Below are positions 32,751-42,463 of a stretch of 42,846 nucleotides of DNA, one piece after another. Numbering within the stretch: the stretch's first letter is position 1; every line of letters begins with the position of its first letter. The stretch is from Shewanella abyssi (GTDB taxonomy: Bacteria; Pseudomonadota; Gammaproteobacteria; Enterobacterales; Shewanellaceae). The notes beneath the pieces are model-generated. The model was not told the origin of the DNA, ran no database searches, and was given only the letters and a program-made list of their open reading frames with translations. The DNA lies in contig NZ_JAKIKR010000046.1 in NCBI RefSeq assembly GCF_023284025.1, positions 1-42,846 on the forward strand, in the 5' to 3' direction. The translations under genes were made by a program, and so were the position numbers.

Positions 32751-35700
32751 ATGGCACGTTTCTTTATCGATCGCCCTATTTTTGCTTGGGTGATCGCCAT
32801 TATTGTGATGCTGGCTGGGGTGTTGTCTATCTTCGGATTACCCGTGTCGCAATATCCGAATATCGCACCACCATCGGTAGTGATTAGCGCCGTTTATCCT
32901 GGCGCTTCAGCTAAGACGATGGAAGATTCAGTCACTCAGGTTATTGAGCAGCGAATGACAGGTTTAGATCACCTGCGTTATATCTCATCAACCAGTGATA
33001 GTTTTGGTAATGCGCAAATTACCCTAACCTTTAACGCTGAGGCCGATCCTGATATTGCTCAGGTGCAGGTGCAGAACAAGCTACAACTTGCCATGCCCTT
33101 GTTACCGCTAGAAGTTCAGGCTCAAGGTGTTAACGTCGCGAAGTCGAGTGCTGGCTTCTTGATGGTTGTGGGCTTCGTATCTGAAGATGGTTCATTGGAT
33201 AAGAATGATATTTCAGACTACGTAGGCTCAAATGTTCAAGACCCTATGAGCCGTGTGCCTGGGGTGGGAACCATCCAGCTGTTTGGTGCTCAATATGCGA
33301 TGCGCATCTGGCTCGATCCACTCAAACTGACACAATATAACCTGACGAGTATGGACATCATTGCCTCTATAAAGGAGCAAAATGCCCAGGTCTCAGCGGG
33401 TCAATTAGGTGGCTCACCATCTGTTGCAGGTCAAGAACTGAATGCCACGGTATCGGCTCAGAGCCGTCTACAAACGGCTGCTCAGTTTAAGAAAATCATT
33501 ATTAAGGCCGATTCATCGGGGGCCAAGGTTTTCTTAGAAGATGTGGCCCGTGTTGAGCTAGGCGCTGAAAGCTACGCGGTAGAATCATTCTATAACGGTA
33601 AGCCTGCGGCTGGTATTGGTATTCAGTTGGCGACAGGTGCCAACGCACTGGACACTGCTGCAGGTGTCCGTGCAAAAATTGCTGAATTGCAGCCATTCTT
33701 CCCGCAAGGGTTAGAAGTGGTTTATCCCTACGATACTACGCCATTTGTTGAGAAATCGATTGAAGGTGTAGTGATGACTCTGCTTGAGGCTGTGGTGTTA
33801 GTTTTCTTGATCATGTACTTGTTCTTGCAGAACTTCCGCGCGACGCTCATTCCAACGATTGCAGTACCGGTGGTGCTACTAGGTACCTTCGCTATCTTGT
33901 CGCTGGCAGGCTTCTCTATCAACACCTTGACTATGTTTGCCATGGTATTGGCCATTGGTCTGTTGGTTGATGACGCGATTGTGGTGGTAGAAAACGTCGA
34001 ACGTGTGATGCAAGAGGAGGGGCTAAGCCCCATTGAAGCGACGAAGAAGTCGATGGATCAGATTACCGGTGCCCTCGTCGGTATTGGTTTGACACTGTCT
34101 GCCGTATTCGTCCCAATGGCATTTATGTCGGGCTCAACCGGTGTTATTTACAGGCAGTTCTCGATAACTATTGTGTCTGCAATGACACTGTCGGTTATGG
34201 TCGCTATCATTCTAACACCGGCACTTTGTGCGACGATGTTGAAGCCGATTAAGAAAGGCGAGAGTCACACTAAAACGGGTTTCTTCGGTTGGTTTAACCG
34301 TAAGTTTGATGCGTTAACGTCGCGCTATGAAGCCAATGTAGCGGCTATGATTAAACGTACTGGCCGTACTATGATGGTTTATTTGGCGATTACTGTCGCG
34401 GTGGGTTGGATCTTCATGCGCATGCCTACGGCATTCCTACCCGACGAAGATCAAGGGATTTTGTTTACCCAGGCTATTTTACCGGTTAACTCGACCCAAG
34501 AAGCGACCCAAAATGTCTTAGACGATGTGACCGACTTCTTCTTGCAGGAAGAGGGTGACAACGTTAAGTCTGTGTTTAGCGTATCGGGCTTTAGTTTTGC
34601 AGGTAACGGCCAAAACATGGGTATCGCCTTTGTTGGTTTGAAGGACTGGTCTGAACGAACCGAGCCTGGTCAAGATGTGAAATCTGTTGCTGGGCGTGCC
34701 ATGGGCATGTTCATGCAGATGAAAGAGGCCTTCGTATTCGCCTTCGTGCCGCCAGCGGTAATCGAACTGGGTACTGCTAACGGTTTCGATTTCTATCTGC
34801 AGGACAGAAATGGTCAAGGTCATGACAAACTCGTTGAAGCGCGGAACATGTTATTAGGCATGGCATCACAAAATCCAAACCTTGTGGGCGTACGCCCAAA
34901 TGGTCAAGAGGATGCGCCGCTTTATCAAGTGCATATCGATCATGCCAAACTAAGTGCGTTGGGTATTGATATCAATGCCGTTAACAGCGTGCTGGGTACC
35001 GCTTGGGGTGGTAACTATGTCAATGACTTTATTGATCGTGGCCGAGTGAAAAAGGTTTATGTTCAAGGTGAAGCGGATTACCGCATGCAACCTGAAGATA
35101 TAGACTCTTGGTATGTGCGTAATAATCAAGGCGAAATGGTGCCATTCTCAGCATTTGCTAGCGGTACTTGGGGATACGGCTCCCCTCGTCTAGAGCGCTT
35201 TAACGGGCTCCCCGCGATGAATATTCAAGGGGGTGTGGCTGAAGGCTTTAGTACTGGTGAGGCGATGGATATCATCGAAGATATGGTCAAGAAACTACCA
35301 CCTGGATTTGGTGTTGAGTGGAATGGCCTATCTTATGAGGAGCGCCTTTCAGGTAACCAAGCGCCAATGCTATATGCACTATCGATAGTGGTGGTCTTCC
35401 TGGTACTTGCGGCATTGTATGAGAGCTGGTCGGTACCCTTTGCGGTAATCTTAGTGGTACCGCTAGGTATTATTGGTGCCTTAATTGCGATGAACGGTCG
35501 CGGTTTACCTAACGACGTATTCTTCCAAGTGGGTCTATTGACGACGGTGGGGCTGGCAACCAAAAATGCCATCTTAATCGTAGAGTTCGCCAAAGAGTAC
35601 TACGAGAAAGGCGCTGGTTTAGTGGAAGCGACGCTACATGCGGTTCGAGTTCGTTTGCGTCCAATCTTGATGACGTCACTTGCCTTCGGTTTGGGTGTTG

Positions 35701-35897
35701 TGCCACTGGCTATTAGTAGCGGTGTAGGTTCAGGTAGCCAAAACGCTATCGGTACCGCGGTACTGGGCGGCATGATGAGCTCGACCTTTATGGGAATATT
35801 CTTTATTCCAATCTTCTTCGTTATTGTTGAACGTATGTTCAGTAAGCGCGAGCGAGATATTGCCAAGGCGGCAAAGAAAGCAGACTCTAGTAAGTAA
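32751..35897 (+). CDS. RND multidrug efflux pump (AcrB/MexB family)
   Basis: A 1048-residue inner-membrane proton-driven multidrug pump with 12 transmembrane helices and two large periplasmic loops. The proton-relay pair D407-D408 in LLVDDAIVVVENV is present at the same numbers as in E. coli AcrB, and helix 10 carries TKNAILIVEFAKE. The N-terminus MARFFIDRPIFAWVIAI is typical of HAE-1 pumps. Length equals AcrB (1049), so it is complete. It follows the adaptor gene by 9 bases and ends at a strong bidirectional terminator. Likely substrates are broad, such as dyes, bile-like detergents and antibiotics. Confidence 0.95.
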   Translation: MARFFIDRPIFAWVIAIIVMLAGVLSIFGLPVSQYPNIAPPSVVISAVYPGASAKTMEDSVTQVIEQRMTGLDHLRYISSTSDSFGNAQITLTFNAEADPDIAQVQVQNKLQLAMPLLPLEVQAQGVNVAKSSAGFLMVVGFVSEDGSLDKNDISDYVGSNVQDPMSRVPGVGTIQLFGAQYAMRIWLDPLKLTQYNLTSMDIIASIKEQNAQVSAGQLGGSPSVAGQELNATVSAQSRLQTAAQFKKIIIKADSSGAKVFLEDVARVELGAESYAVESFYNGKPAAGIGIQLATGANALDTAAGVRAKIAELQPFFPQGLEVVYPYDTTPFVEKSIEGVVMTLLEAVVLVFLIMYLFLQNFRATLIPTIAVPVVLLGTFAILSLAGFSINTLTMFAMVLAIGLLVDDAIVVVENVERVMQEEGLSPIEATKKSMDQITGALVGIGLTLSAVFVPMAFMSGSTGVIYRQFSITIVSAMTLSVMVAIILTPALCATMLKPIKKGESHTKTGFFGWFNRKFDALTSRYEANVAAMIKRTGRTMMVYLAITVAVGWIFMRMPTAFLPDEDQGILFTQAILPVNSTQEATQNVLDDVTDFFLQEEGDNVKSVFSVSGFSFAGNGQNMGIAFVGLKDWSERTEPGQDVKSVAGRAMGMFMQMKEAFVFAFVPPAVIELGTANGFDFYLQDRNGQGHDKLVEARNMLLGMASQNPNLVGVRPNGQEDAPLYQVHIDHAKLSALGIDINAVNSVLGTAWGGNYVNDFIDRGRVKKVYVQGEADYRMQPEDIDSWYVRNNQGEMVPFSAFASGTWGYGSPRLERFNGLPAMNIQGGVAEGFSTGEAMDIIEDMVKKLPPGFGVEWNGLSYEERLSGNQAPMLYALSIVVVFLVLAALYESWSVPFAVILVVPLGIIGALIAMNGRGLPNDVFFQVGLLTTVGLATKNAILIVEFAKEYYEKGAGLVEATLHAVRVRLRPILMTSLAFGLGVVPLAISSGVGSGSQNAIGTAVLGGMMSSTFMGIFFIPIFFVIVERMFSKRERDIAKAAKKADSSK

Positions 35898-35915
35898 TAA
35901 GCTTTCAGAGTAAGT

Positions 35916-35946
35916 AAAAAAGCCCAGCATACATGCTGGGCTTTTT
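35916..35946. terminator. Bidirectional terminator after the RND operon
   Basis: AAAAAGCCCAGCAT and ATGCTGGGCTTTTT form a perfect stem around two bases, 19 bases after the pump stop, with a U-run on each strand. Confidence 0.88.
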
Positions 35947-36071
35947 GTTGTTTTAGATAAGGAAGGAGTTGCATTGGTATCGAGTTTATTTAATCGTATC
36001 AATCTAGTACCTACTTTCCTCTAATCAATGAGCAGTGCGAAGCACAACCTCGTCTTCAATATTTCTAGCAT

Positions 36072-36200
36072 CTAGAACCGATCTTAAAGCTGAGAAGGTC
36101 CTAGGTACTAGGACGTTCGCCAGCTCACTGCTAGGACGGACTACGTCCTGCTAGGTAATCAACAGAAAATACCACTTGGCTTTTGATGTTGATTTTATGC
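36072..36200 (+). repeat. Structured intergenic repeat, copy 1
   Basis: A 129-base unit running from CTAGAACCGATCTTAAAG to GATTTTATGC. Inside are three hairpins: GTCCTAG-GTA-CTAGGAC; AGGACG-GACTA-CGTCCT; and ATCAACA with TGTTGAT. Three further copies lie at 42338-42846 in the same orientation. Confidence 0.8.
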
Positions 36201-36204
36201 TTTG

Positions 36205-36253
36205 CTAGAACCTAGAACCTAGAACCTAGAACCTAGAACCTAGAACCTAGAAC
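36205..36253. repeat. Seven tandem CTAGAAC heptamers
   Basis: Seven perfect head-to-tail copies of CTAGAAC immediately after repeat copy 1. The same heptamer starts each structured repeat and joins copies 2 and 3 near the right end, so the array probably grew by slippage or unequal exchange. Confidence 0.9.
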
Positions 36254-36344
36254 CTTTCTTATATTGCGATGCCACACATCATAATAAACAGCATGAACAC
36301 TAATGAGCTTTACAGCGGAGAAACACAGAGGCTAAATGATAGCC

Positions 36345-36374
36345 AAAAAAAAAGGACTCATAAATGATGAGTCC
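36345..36374 (-). terminator. Strong minus-strand terminator without a gene in front
   Basis: GGACTCAT and ATGAGTCC form a perfect 8-bp stem with a 5-base loop; on the minus strand nine T follow. No minus-strand gene lies in the 600 bases upstream. It may end a small RNA. Confidence 0.68.
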
Positions 36375-36968
36375 GAAAGGGATTGATTGTTTAACAATGT
36401 TGCTTGAGATGTCACCACTATACGGCTGGGTAGCTGTATCTAAGCTGAATAATCGTTCTGCTGGATTTTTGTTAAATATTGACAGTGTACGAGTTTAACT
36501 TTGTATTTTGGCTGTCATAGGCGGATTCAGCAGCAACTCGTTGTGCAGATAGGTTTTACAGTGACTTTGTAGCGGGAATAGCGTCGTTAATTGTCAGCTT
36601 GTACAAAAAAGCACTAGATGAATAATACATTTAATTACTGAATAATAAGGTAATAAATTATTTAGCTGTTGATAAAGTAGGCGTTCAGTTTAATTTGGTA
36701 AAGTTCACTCATTAATGGCGCTAAACCCTTAAATTGCAGTGTTTCAATATGATCTTTCAGCCGTAAAAGCACCAACTTGGTGAAAAGTGCGTTAAAAAAC
36801 ATCACGAAAAATGCTTGCAAGTGGCGCTATTAGGCTGGATTTCGGCGACTAAATGAGTAACAGTAGTTGCAACAAAAGCCAACAGTAGCGCCAAAAATGA
36901 TTGTTTTTCCAGCGCATTGGCAAAGATGCCTATAAAAAAGGGCACTAAAATAACAATAAGGATATGTA

Positions 36969-37538
36969 ATGGAAGGTATTTTGTTGGGCTTAGGATTGGC
37001 AGTAATTATCGCCTACCTCTGGTATGTCAGCTTAATCAAAAAACGTAATGCAGGCCGAGAAGCATTATCTGGCATTGATGTGCAGTTAAAGAAGCGCTCG
37101 AATTTAGTGCCAAATATTTTAAAGATTGCGCAGAAGTACATGGATCAGGAAAAATCACTGTTGGCTGAGATCACTGCACTCAGAACTCAAGCTATTAAGG
37201 GATACAGCGATACCGATCCCGATGAGGTTAAGGCGCATTTAGAGGTATCAGAACGGCTTAATCAAAAAATGTCACAGCTGATGGTTAACGTCGAAAATTA
37301 TCCAGAGCTTCGCTCTGACAACACCATGTTGCAAGCAATGCAAACCTATAACGAAGTCGAAGCCCAGCTTTCAGCTGCGCGTCGTTTTTATAATAGTGCC
37401 GTTTCTGAGCTCAATACTGCGGTAGAGATCTTTCCTGGTTCAATCATCGCATCAATGGCGAGTGTTAAAATGATGCCTTTTTATGAAGCTAACGAAGCAT
37501 CAAAAGCCTCTATCGATGCGGCTGATTTTTTAAAGTAA
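36969..37538 (+). CDS. LemA family protein
   Basis: A 189-residue protein with an N-terminal membrane anchor (about 3-22) and a long helical body, matching the LemA family. Landmarks are IDVQLKKRSNLVPNILKIAQKY (family motif V-Q-L-K-R-R-x-x-L-I-P-N-L) and RRFYNSAVSELNTAVEIFPGSIIA (family motif R-x-x-Y-N-x-A-V-x-x-Y-N-x-x-x-x-x-F-P). The biochemical role of LemA proteins is unclear; they are linked to envelope processes. The start has AAGGAT 5 bases upstream. A transglycosylase gene follows at 44 bases. Confidence 0.9.
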   Translation: MEGILLGLGLAVIIAYLWYVSLIKKRNAGREALSGIDVQLKKRSNLVPNILKIAQKYMDQEKSLLAEITALRTQAIKGYSDTDPDEVKAHLEVSERLNQKMSQLMVNVENYPELRSDNTMLQAMQTYNEVEAQLSAARRFYNSAVSELNTAVEIFPGSIIASMASVKMMPFYEANEASKASIDAADFLK

Positions 37539-37582
37539 TAGCCTCGAACTAGCCGTACCTATATCAGTGCGGTCATGGGGGC

Positions 37583-38293
37583 ATGGGTGTTATCTGGCTT
37601 ATGATTAAAACCTTTTTATTATTGTGCTTAGCCGCTGTTAGCTTATGCAGTTGGGCACAAACCGGCAAACCTCATTTCGTGGCGAAACCGTCAGACAAGA
37701 GTGTGTTGGGCAGCCAGAAAGTGGTAACTCATTCTTTGTCGATTGCCCGCGCTCCTGATCAGGTTTATCACTACAAAAATGCTGCTGGAGTGGTGGTTTT
37801 TTCCGATCGGCCGCCGGAGACAGGGCATTATCAAGTGCGTATTTATGACTGTTATGCCTGTAAACCCAGCTCCAATATCAATTGGCAATCTATTCCGCTA
37901 TACACCCAGCAGTATAAAGAAGAGATTCAATTAGCAGCAACAACCTACAGCATAGAAGCTGCGTTGATCCGCGCTGTCATTCATGCCGAATCAGCATTTA
38001 AGCCAGCGGCTCTTTCAAGGACGGGGGCACAAGGCTTAATGCAGCTAATGCCTGTAACGGCGAAAGAGCTCGGGGTGACCGATGCCTTTAAGCCGAGCCA
38101 AAATATTGCGGCTGGCAGTCGCTATTTAGCACAATTATTACAACGCTTCGATGGTGATATTACCTTAGCGTGCGCCGCGTATAATGCCGGAGCATCGAGG
38201 GTCGACCAGTATCGAGGCGTCCCCCCATTCCCAGAAACAAAAGCCTATGTCGAGCGAGTCAATATCCTGTTGCAGCGCTACCGTAAAACCTAA
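37583..38293 (+). CDS. Exported lytic transglycosylase (SLT domain, DUF4124-like N-terminus)
   Basis: A 236-residue periplasmic enzyme that cleaves peptidoglycan glycan strands. Signal peptide ends near CSWAQ. Residues 60-80 (QVYHYKNAAGVVVFSDRPP) are a DUF4124-like module. The SLT domain (about 105-235) shows catalytic E136 in AVIHAESAFKP, GAQGLMQLMP and CAAYNAGA. Start at ATG 37583 or, giving a more standard signal peptide (MIKTFLLLCLAAVS), ATG 37601; neither has a perfect ribosome-binding site. Likely in one transcript with LemA, though a functional link is not known. Confidence 0.87.
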   Translation: MGVIWLMIKTFLLLCLAAVSLCSWAQTGKPHFVAKPSDKSVLGSQKVVTHSLSIARAPDQVYHYKNAAGVVVFSDRPPETGHYQVRIYDCYACKPSSNINWQSIPLYTQQYKEEIQLAATTYSIEAALIRAVIHAESAFKPAALSRTGAQGLMQLMPVTAKELGVTDAFKPSQNIAAGSRYLAQLLQRFDGDITLACAAYNAGASRVDQYRGVPPFPETKAYVERVNILLQRYRKT

Positions 38294-38304
38294 GTTTACC
38301 AAGC

Positions 38305-39687
38305 TTAAATCGTTACAGTATCTAGTGTGTTGAGATTTCGATTGCCCAGTTGGCGACGTGTTTTAATATCGAAATACACTAACGGAATGACCACGGTGCA
38401 CAGTGCAATATTGGAGAGCGGCATCGCTAACCATACGCCGTCGATACCGATAAATTTAGGTAAAATAAACAGGAAAGGTAGCTGAACCAGCATATTGCTA
38501 CAGGCGATAATAAGCGCTTTTTTACCTTGGTTAGTTGCCATAAAGTACACCGATGCCAATGCAATAAAGCCATCGAGCGGCATCGCAAACAGGTGCATGC
38601 GGATCCCCTCTACTGCAGTTGCGACCAATGTTGAGTCATTGCTGTTAAATAGACGCACCATGAACTCAGGAAACACATTCAGCAGCAGGGTCCAGCTGAT
38701 CCCGGCGATAAAAGTCACCTTAAGCGATAGCATCAACATCTTATTAATATTTTCATGTTGCTCGGCGCCGTAATAGTAGCTAACGGGAGGTTGTAGGCCC
38801 TCAGCAACACCTTCGGCGACAAAGTAATACAACACCATTAGATAGCCGACAATGGCAAAGGCACCGACGATTAGTGGTGAACCATATTCCATAAATAGTC
38901 GGTTATGCAGCGCAAATACAAAGCTAGTGTAGAGGTACATAAACAGGCTAGAGGAGCCGAGCAAAACAATCTGTCGACTAAAGCGAAAATTAAAGAGGGT
39001 AAATTTTGCTGGCCACTGTATGTTGCTATAACGCGATAAGAAATAGCCTAAACCAATCAGACAAATAATCACTTGAGCGGTAATGGTGGCAATGGCTGCC
39101 CCCTCTAACCCCAGCTCCCAAACGCCGATAAACAGGTAATCCAATAGGATATTAATCACCGCGCCCATCGTCATCAATATGGTGGCCAGATTAGGATTTT
39201 CATCATTACGGATTAAGAACGGTAACGCGGCCGCCAACACGGTAGCGATACCGCCCCAGGTAAATACCGCAATGTAATCTTGCCCCATCTGTAAGGTGGT
39301 ATCGACTCCGCCCTGGGCTTGTAATAAGTAGGTACTGCTAGCCAATAGGATGAGGGTCGATGCAGCCGCTAATACCAGCATAAGTATCATGCTGGTGGTT
39401 AATATTGTTGGCGCTGCCGTGGTATCGCCTTTGCCGCGTAGAATCGATAGCAAGCTGCCGCTTCCCATCCCCACCATAATGCCAAATCCCACCATAAAAT
39501 AGATAACAGGCCAAGCCATGTTAATCGCCGCCAGCCCTTCAAACCCAATGTAGTGACCGATAAAAATGCCATCGACAATCTGATACAAGCCATTGACTAA
39601 CATGGCCGCAACGGCCGGCAAGGTATAGCGCCAAAACGTTTGTTGGATGGTTTGATTTTGCTCTGATATAGGTGTGAATGCTGACAT
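38305..39687 (-). CDS. MATE-family efflux transporter
   Basis: A 460-residue inner-membrane antiporter with about 12 helices of the multidrug and toxin extrusion (MatE) family. Landmarks: PAVAAMLVNGLYQIVDGIFIGHYIG near the N-terminus, and GMGSGSLLSILRGKGD. The frame extends to 39747, but ATG 39687 (MSAFTPISEQ) gives the normal family N-terminus. It is divergent from a LysR-type gene, with 96 bases between starts. By the usual LysR arrangement that regulator probably controls it. The transported compound is unknown. Confidence 0.87.
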   Translation of the reverse strand: MSAFTPISEQNQTIQQTFWRYTLPAVAAMLVNGLYQIVDGIFIGHYIGFEGLAAINMAWPVIYFMVGFGIMVGMGSGSLLSILRGKGDTTAAPTILTTSMILMLVLAAASTLILLASSTYLLQAQGGVDTTLQMGQDYIAVFTWGGIATVLAAALPFLIRNDENPNLATILMTMGAVINILLDYLFIGVWELGLEGAAIATITAQVIICLIGLGYFLSRYSNIQWPAKFTLFNFRFSRQIVLLGSSSLFMYLYTSFVFALHNRLFMEYGSPLIVGAFAIVGYLMVLYYFVAEGVAEGLQPPVSYYYGAEQHENINKMLMLSLKVTFIAGISWTLLLNVFPEFMVRLFNSNDSTLVATAVEGIRMHLFAMPLDGFIALASVYFMATNQGKKALIIACSNMLVQLPFLFILPKFIGIDGVWLAMPLSNIALCTVVIPLVYFDIKTRRQLGNRNLNTLDTVTI

Positions 39688-39783
39688 TATCTTTACAGTG
39701 TTGAAGTACATATGCGGGCAGGTTACTCTGTTTATGAGATTGAACAAAGTTAGTTTCTATCTGTTTTTGATATGGGAGAGATC

Positions 39784-40665
39784 GTGAACTGGACATTAGA
39801 TGAGCTAAACGCATTTGTAAATGCGGTTAAGTTAGGATCATTCTCGGCGGCAGGCCGGCACATGGGCAAGGCGCAATCACGGGTGAGTACCGCCATCAGT
39901 AATCTTGAAGCCGATCTCGGTTTTGAACTGTTTGATCGCAGCGCAAAATTACCCATCTTAACGCCATTGGGTGAGGAGATGTTTATCGAAGCGCAAACGG
40001 TATTGGCGCAATGCCAACGACTGCATGCTCGCGCTATGACGGCAACATTAGGCGAAGAAGTTACGCTCACTGTGGCGATGGATGAAGCTGTGCCGGTGAA
40101 CGCCTTTGAAACCTTTTTCTTGCGAGTCTCGACTCAATTCCCACTGCTCAAACTGACGATTATTAATGGTTCCCAAGAAGATATCGCGCTATGGGTGGAC
40201 GAAGGACGTGCTGATATTGGCATAATGTTCCACACCGTATCACTGCCCGATGCACTCGAATTTATGTCAGTGGGTCAATTCAAGCATAGCTTGGTGGTAT
40301 CGGCCAAACACCCTTTAGCGCAAGTGCCCACACCGACGCTGGAACAATTGATGCAATACCGACAGTTGGCGATTTGTGACCGAACCGGACAATCTCAAAG
40401 CCAACCATTGTCGGCAAACCATTGGTATATCGACAGCTATTACTACATGGTGGCTTTAGCGCTGCAAGGTGTAGGTTGGGCGCTAGTGCCTGAACATGTG
40501 GCTAAAACCGAGTGGTATTCAAATGAATTGCTAGAGCTATCAACCGAATATATTCCCAATCCACTATTAGTTGAAATTGGCGTGGTTAATCGACGCGATA
40601 AAGAGATCGGTCCGGTGATGCGCTGGTTTTTTGCAGAGCTTGATACCGTGTTAGATGATCACTAA
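39784..40665 (+). CDS. LysR-family transcription regulator
   Basis: A 293-residue regulator with an N-terminal winged helix (FVNAVKLGSFSAAGRHMGKAQSRVSTAISNLEADLGFELFDR, about 9-50) and a C-terminal substrate-binding domain (about 90-285). The frame can start at ATG 39772, but GTG 39784 is preferred: GGGAGAG lies just before it and MNWTLDELNAF is a classical LysR start. It is divergent from the MATE gene, so is probably its regulator. The effector is unknown. Confidence 0.88.
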   Translation: MNWTLDELNAFVNAVKLGSFSAAGRHMGKAQSRVSTAISNLEADLGFELFDRSAKLPILTPLGEEMFIEAQTVLAQCQRLHARAMTATLGEEVTLTVAMDEAVPVNAFETFFLRVSTQFPLLKLTIINGSQEDIALWVDEGRADIGIMFHTVSLPDALEFMSVGQFKHSLVVSAKHPLAQVPTPTLEQLMQYRQLAICDRTGQSQSQPLSANHWYIDSYYYMVALALQGVGWALVPEHVAKTEWYSNELLELSTEYIPNPLLVEIGVVNRRDKEIGPVMRWFFAELDTVLDDH

Positions 40666-40866
40666 GCGGCCACTGGGGCGTCATTAGATATCCAGACAAT
40701 ACGCGGATTTATTTCGTTATTTTAGCTAAAGAGGCTGTATTTTTTATGAATGGAAATGCAGTATTTCAGTGGACATACCTACTAACAATTGAGCGCGGCT
40801 TAATTGCCCGTTAGCGTCGCTGTTTTGCTACAGTAGTGCACAAAATAACAACAACAGAATAATCAC

Positions 40867-42270
40867 ATGAATACTCGCTCAGGCTCTCGTTTTGATTCAT
40901 TTTCTCTTCGCTCAAGCCTACCGCTTGCTGCCATCGCTTTATCTGTAATGGCAACCAGTGCTGTAGCCAGTGGGACAAACGTTGCTCCCTCAGAAGAAGA
41001 TATGCGTTTATATACGATTGCTACCGCGCCCAGTGCCAGCAATTTGCGCAGTGATGTTGAGAAACTGGTTGGTTTTGGCACCCGCCATACCTTGTCTGAA
41101 ACAGCATCGACAACCCAAGGTATAGGCGCTGCCAGACGTTGGATAAAGGCCGAGTTTGAGCAGATATCAAAAGCCTGCGGCGGTTGCTTAGAGGTCATCA
41201 CCTTAGCTGACACCGTCACCGGTAAACGTATTCCTAACCCTACCGAAGTGGTTAATGTCATTGCGATTCAGCGTGGCAGTAGCGATCCCAAACGGGTAGT
41301 GATGATGAGTGGCGATATCGACTCACGAGTGACCGATGTGATGAATTCAACGTCAATCTCCCCCGGTGCTAACGACAATGCCTCTGGTGTGGCGGGAGCG
41401 ATAGAAGCGGCGCGGGTGTTATCTCAGTACCAGTTTAACGGCACCATTGTTTACGCTGCACTCTCTGGTGAGGAGCAGGGGTTATACGGCGGGGCAACAC
41501 TGGCGCAATACGCTAAAGATGAAGGTTGGCAAGTTCAGGCAGTACTGAACAATGACATGATAGGTAACATTGAAGGCATTAACGGCGTTATCGACAACCA
41601 CTCAGTGCGAGTCTTCTCCGAAGGTGTGCGTATCGCCGAAACTAAAGAGCAAGCCAAGCAGCGTTATTTCAGTGGCGGCGAAAATGATTCCGCATCACGT
41701 AACCTTGCCCGTAAAATAAAAACCTTAGCAGACCAATACATGACTAACTTAGATGTGATGCTGGTGTATCGTCTAGATCGCTTCGGTCGTGGTGGTCACC
41801 ACCTGCCGTTTAACAAAGCGGGTTTGCCTGCGGTGCGCATCATGGAAACCAACGAGAACTACAACCGCCAGCATCAAGATATCCGGGTTGAAAATGGCAT
41901 CGCTTATGGTGATGTAATAGAGGGTGTTGATTTTAATTTTAATGCAAAACTAACCGCACTAAATGCCATAAGTTTAGCCTCTATGGCATGGGCACCTGCA
42001 CCGCCAGCAGGCGTCACTATTAAGGGTCAAGTATCTCCAAGTACCACGTTAAATTGGGATGGGACCAAGAATAAGGATGTGGTGGGCTATCGAGTCTATT
42101 GGCGTTTAACCACTGAACCAGAATGGACTCATAGCCGTTACGTTGGTAATGTGAATTCGTTTAAATTAGACAATATGGTGATAGATAATTACTTATTTGG
42201 TGTTGCTAGTGTGAGTGCTAACGGCAATGTCAGTCCAGTTGTTTTCCCCGGCGCTGCAGGTGCGTTTTAA
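40867..42270 (+). CDS. Exported M28-family metallopeptidase with a fibronectin-like C-terminal domain
   Basis: A 467-residue protein with a signal peptide (about 1-35, TSAVA then SG). The M28 zinc peptidase domain (about 55-370) shows PGANDNASG (D170), SGEEQG (E202-E203), NNDMIGN (D230) and a late His (H336). The first metal ligand, normally His in SGHxDS, is Asp (D150 in MSGDIDS), so zinc binding may differ. A C-terminal fibronectin type III-like domain (about 378-460, VVGYRVYWRL...) may anchor or bind substrate. Monocistronic, followed by repeats. Probably a secreted or periplasmic aminopeptidase for scavenging peptides. Confidence 0.8.
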   Translation: MNTRSGSRFDSFSLRSSLPLAAIALSVMATSAVASGTNVAPSEEDMRLYTIATAPSASNLRSDVEKLVGFGTRHTLSETASTTQGIGAARRWIKAEFEQISKACGGCLEVITLADTVTGKRIPNPTEVVNVIAIQRGSSDPKRVVMMSGDIDSRVTDVMNSTSISPGANDNASGVAGAIEAARVLSQYQFNGTIVYAALSGEEQGLYGGATLAQYAKDEGWQVQAVLNNDMIGNIEGINGVIDNHSVRVFSEGVRIAETKEQAKQRYFSGGENDSASRNLARKIKTLADQYMTNLDVMLVYRLDRFGRGGHHLPFNKAGLPAVRIMETNENYNRQHQDIRVENGIAYGDVIEGVDFNFNAKLTALNAISLASMAWAPAPPAGVTIKGQVSPSTTLNWDGTKNKDVVGYRVYWRLTTEPEWTHSRYVGNVNSFKLDNMVIDNYLFGVASVSANGNVSPVVFPGAAGAF

Positions 42271-42337
42271 AGATGTTAGGGAAAACAGGTAATACTCGAG
42301 CCTAGCACCTGGAACCGCTAATACTCGAGCCTATCTG

Positions 42338-42452
42338 AAAGCTGAGAAGGTCCTAGGTACTAGGACGTTCGCCAGCTCACTGCTAGGACGGACTACGTCC
42401 TGCTAGGTAATCAACAGAAAACACCACTTGGCTTTTGATGTTGATTTTATGC
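42338..42452 (+). repeat. Structured intergenic repeat, copy 2
   Basis: Same unit as 36072-36200 but lacking the first about 14 bases. Nearly identical over the three hairpins. Followed by two CTAGAAC heptamers. Confidence 0.8.
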
Positions 42453-42463
42453 TTTGCTAGAAC

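Larger units (their letters stand above)
35898..36968. other. Long gene-free region with repeats and a minus-strand terminator
   Basis: 1071 bases. Contents: RND terminator 35916-35946; structured repeat copy 1 at 36072-36200; seven CTAGAAC heptamers at 36205-36253; a strong minus-strand terminator at 36345-36374; then about 590 bases with no credible reading frame, possibly a small RNA source on the minus strand. Confidence 0.6.

Noticed and set aside
36072..36253. A CRISPR array at the repeat region
   Set aside because: The heptamers have no spacers, and the long units are not separated by unique segments of regular length; no cas genes are present.
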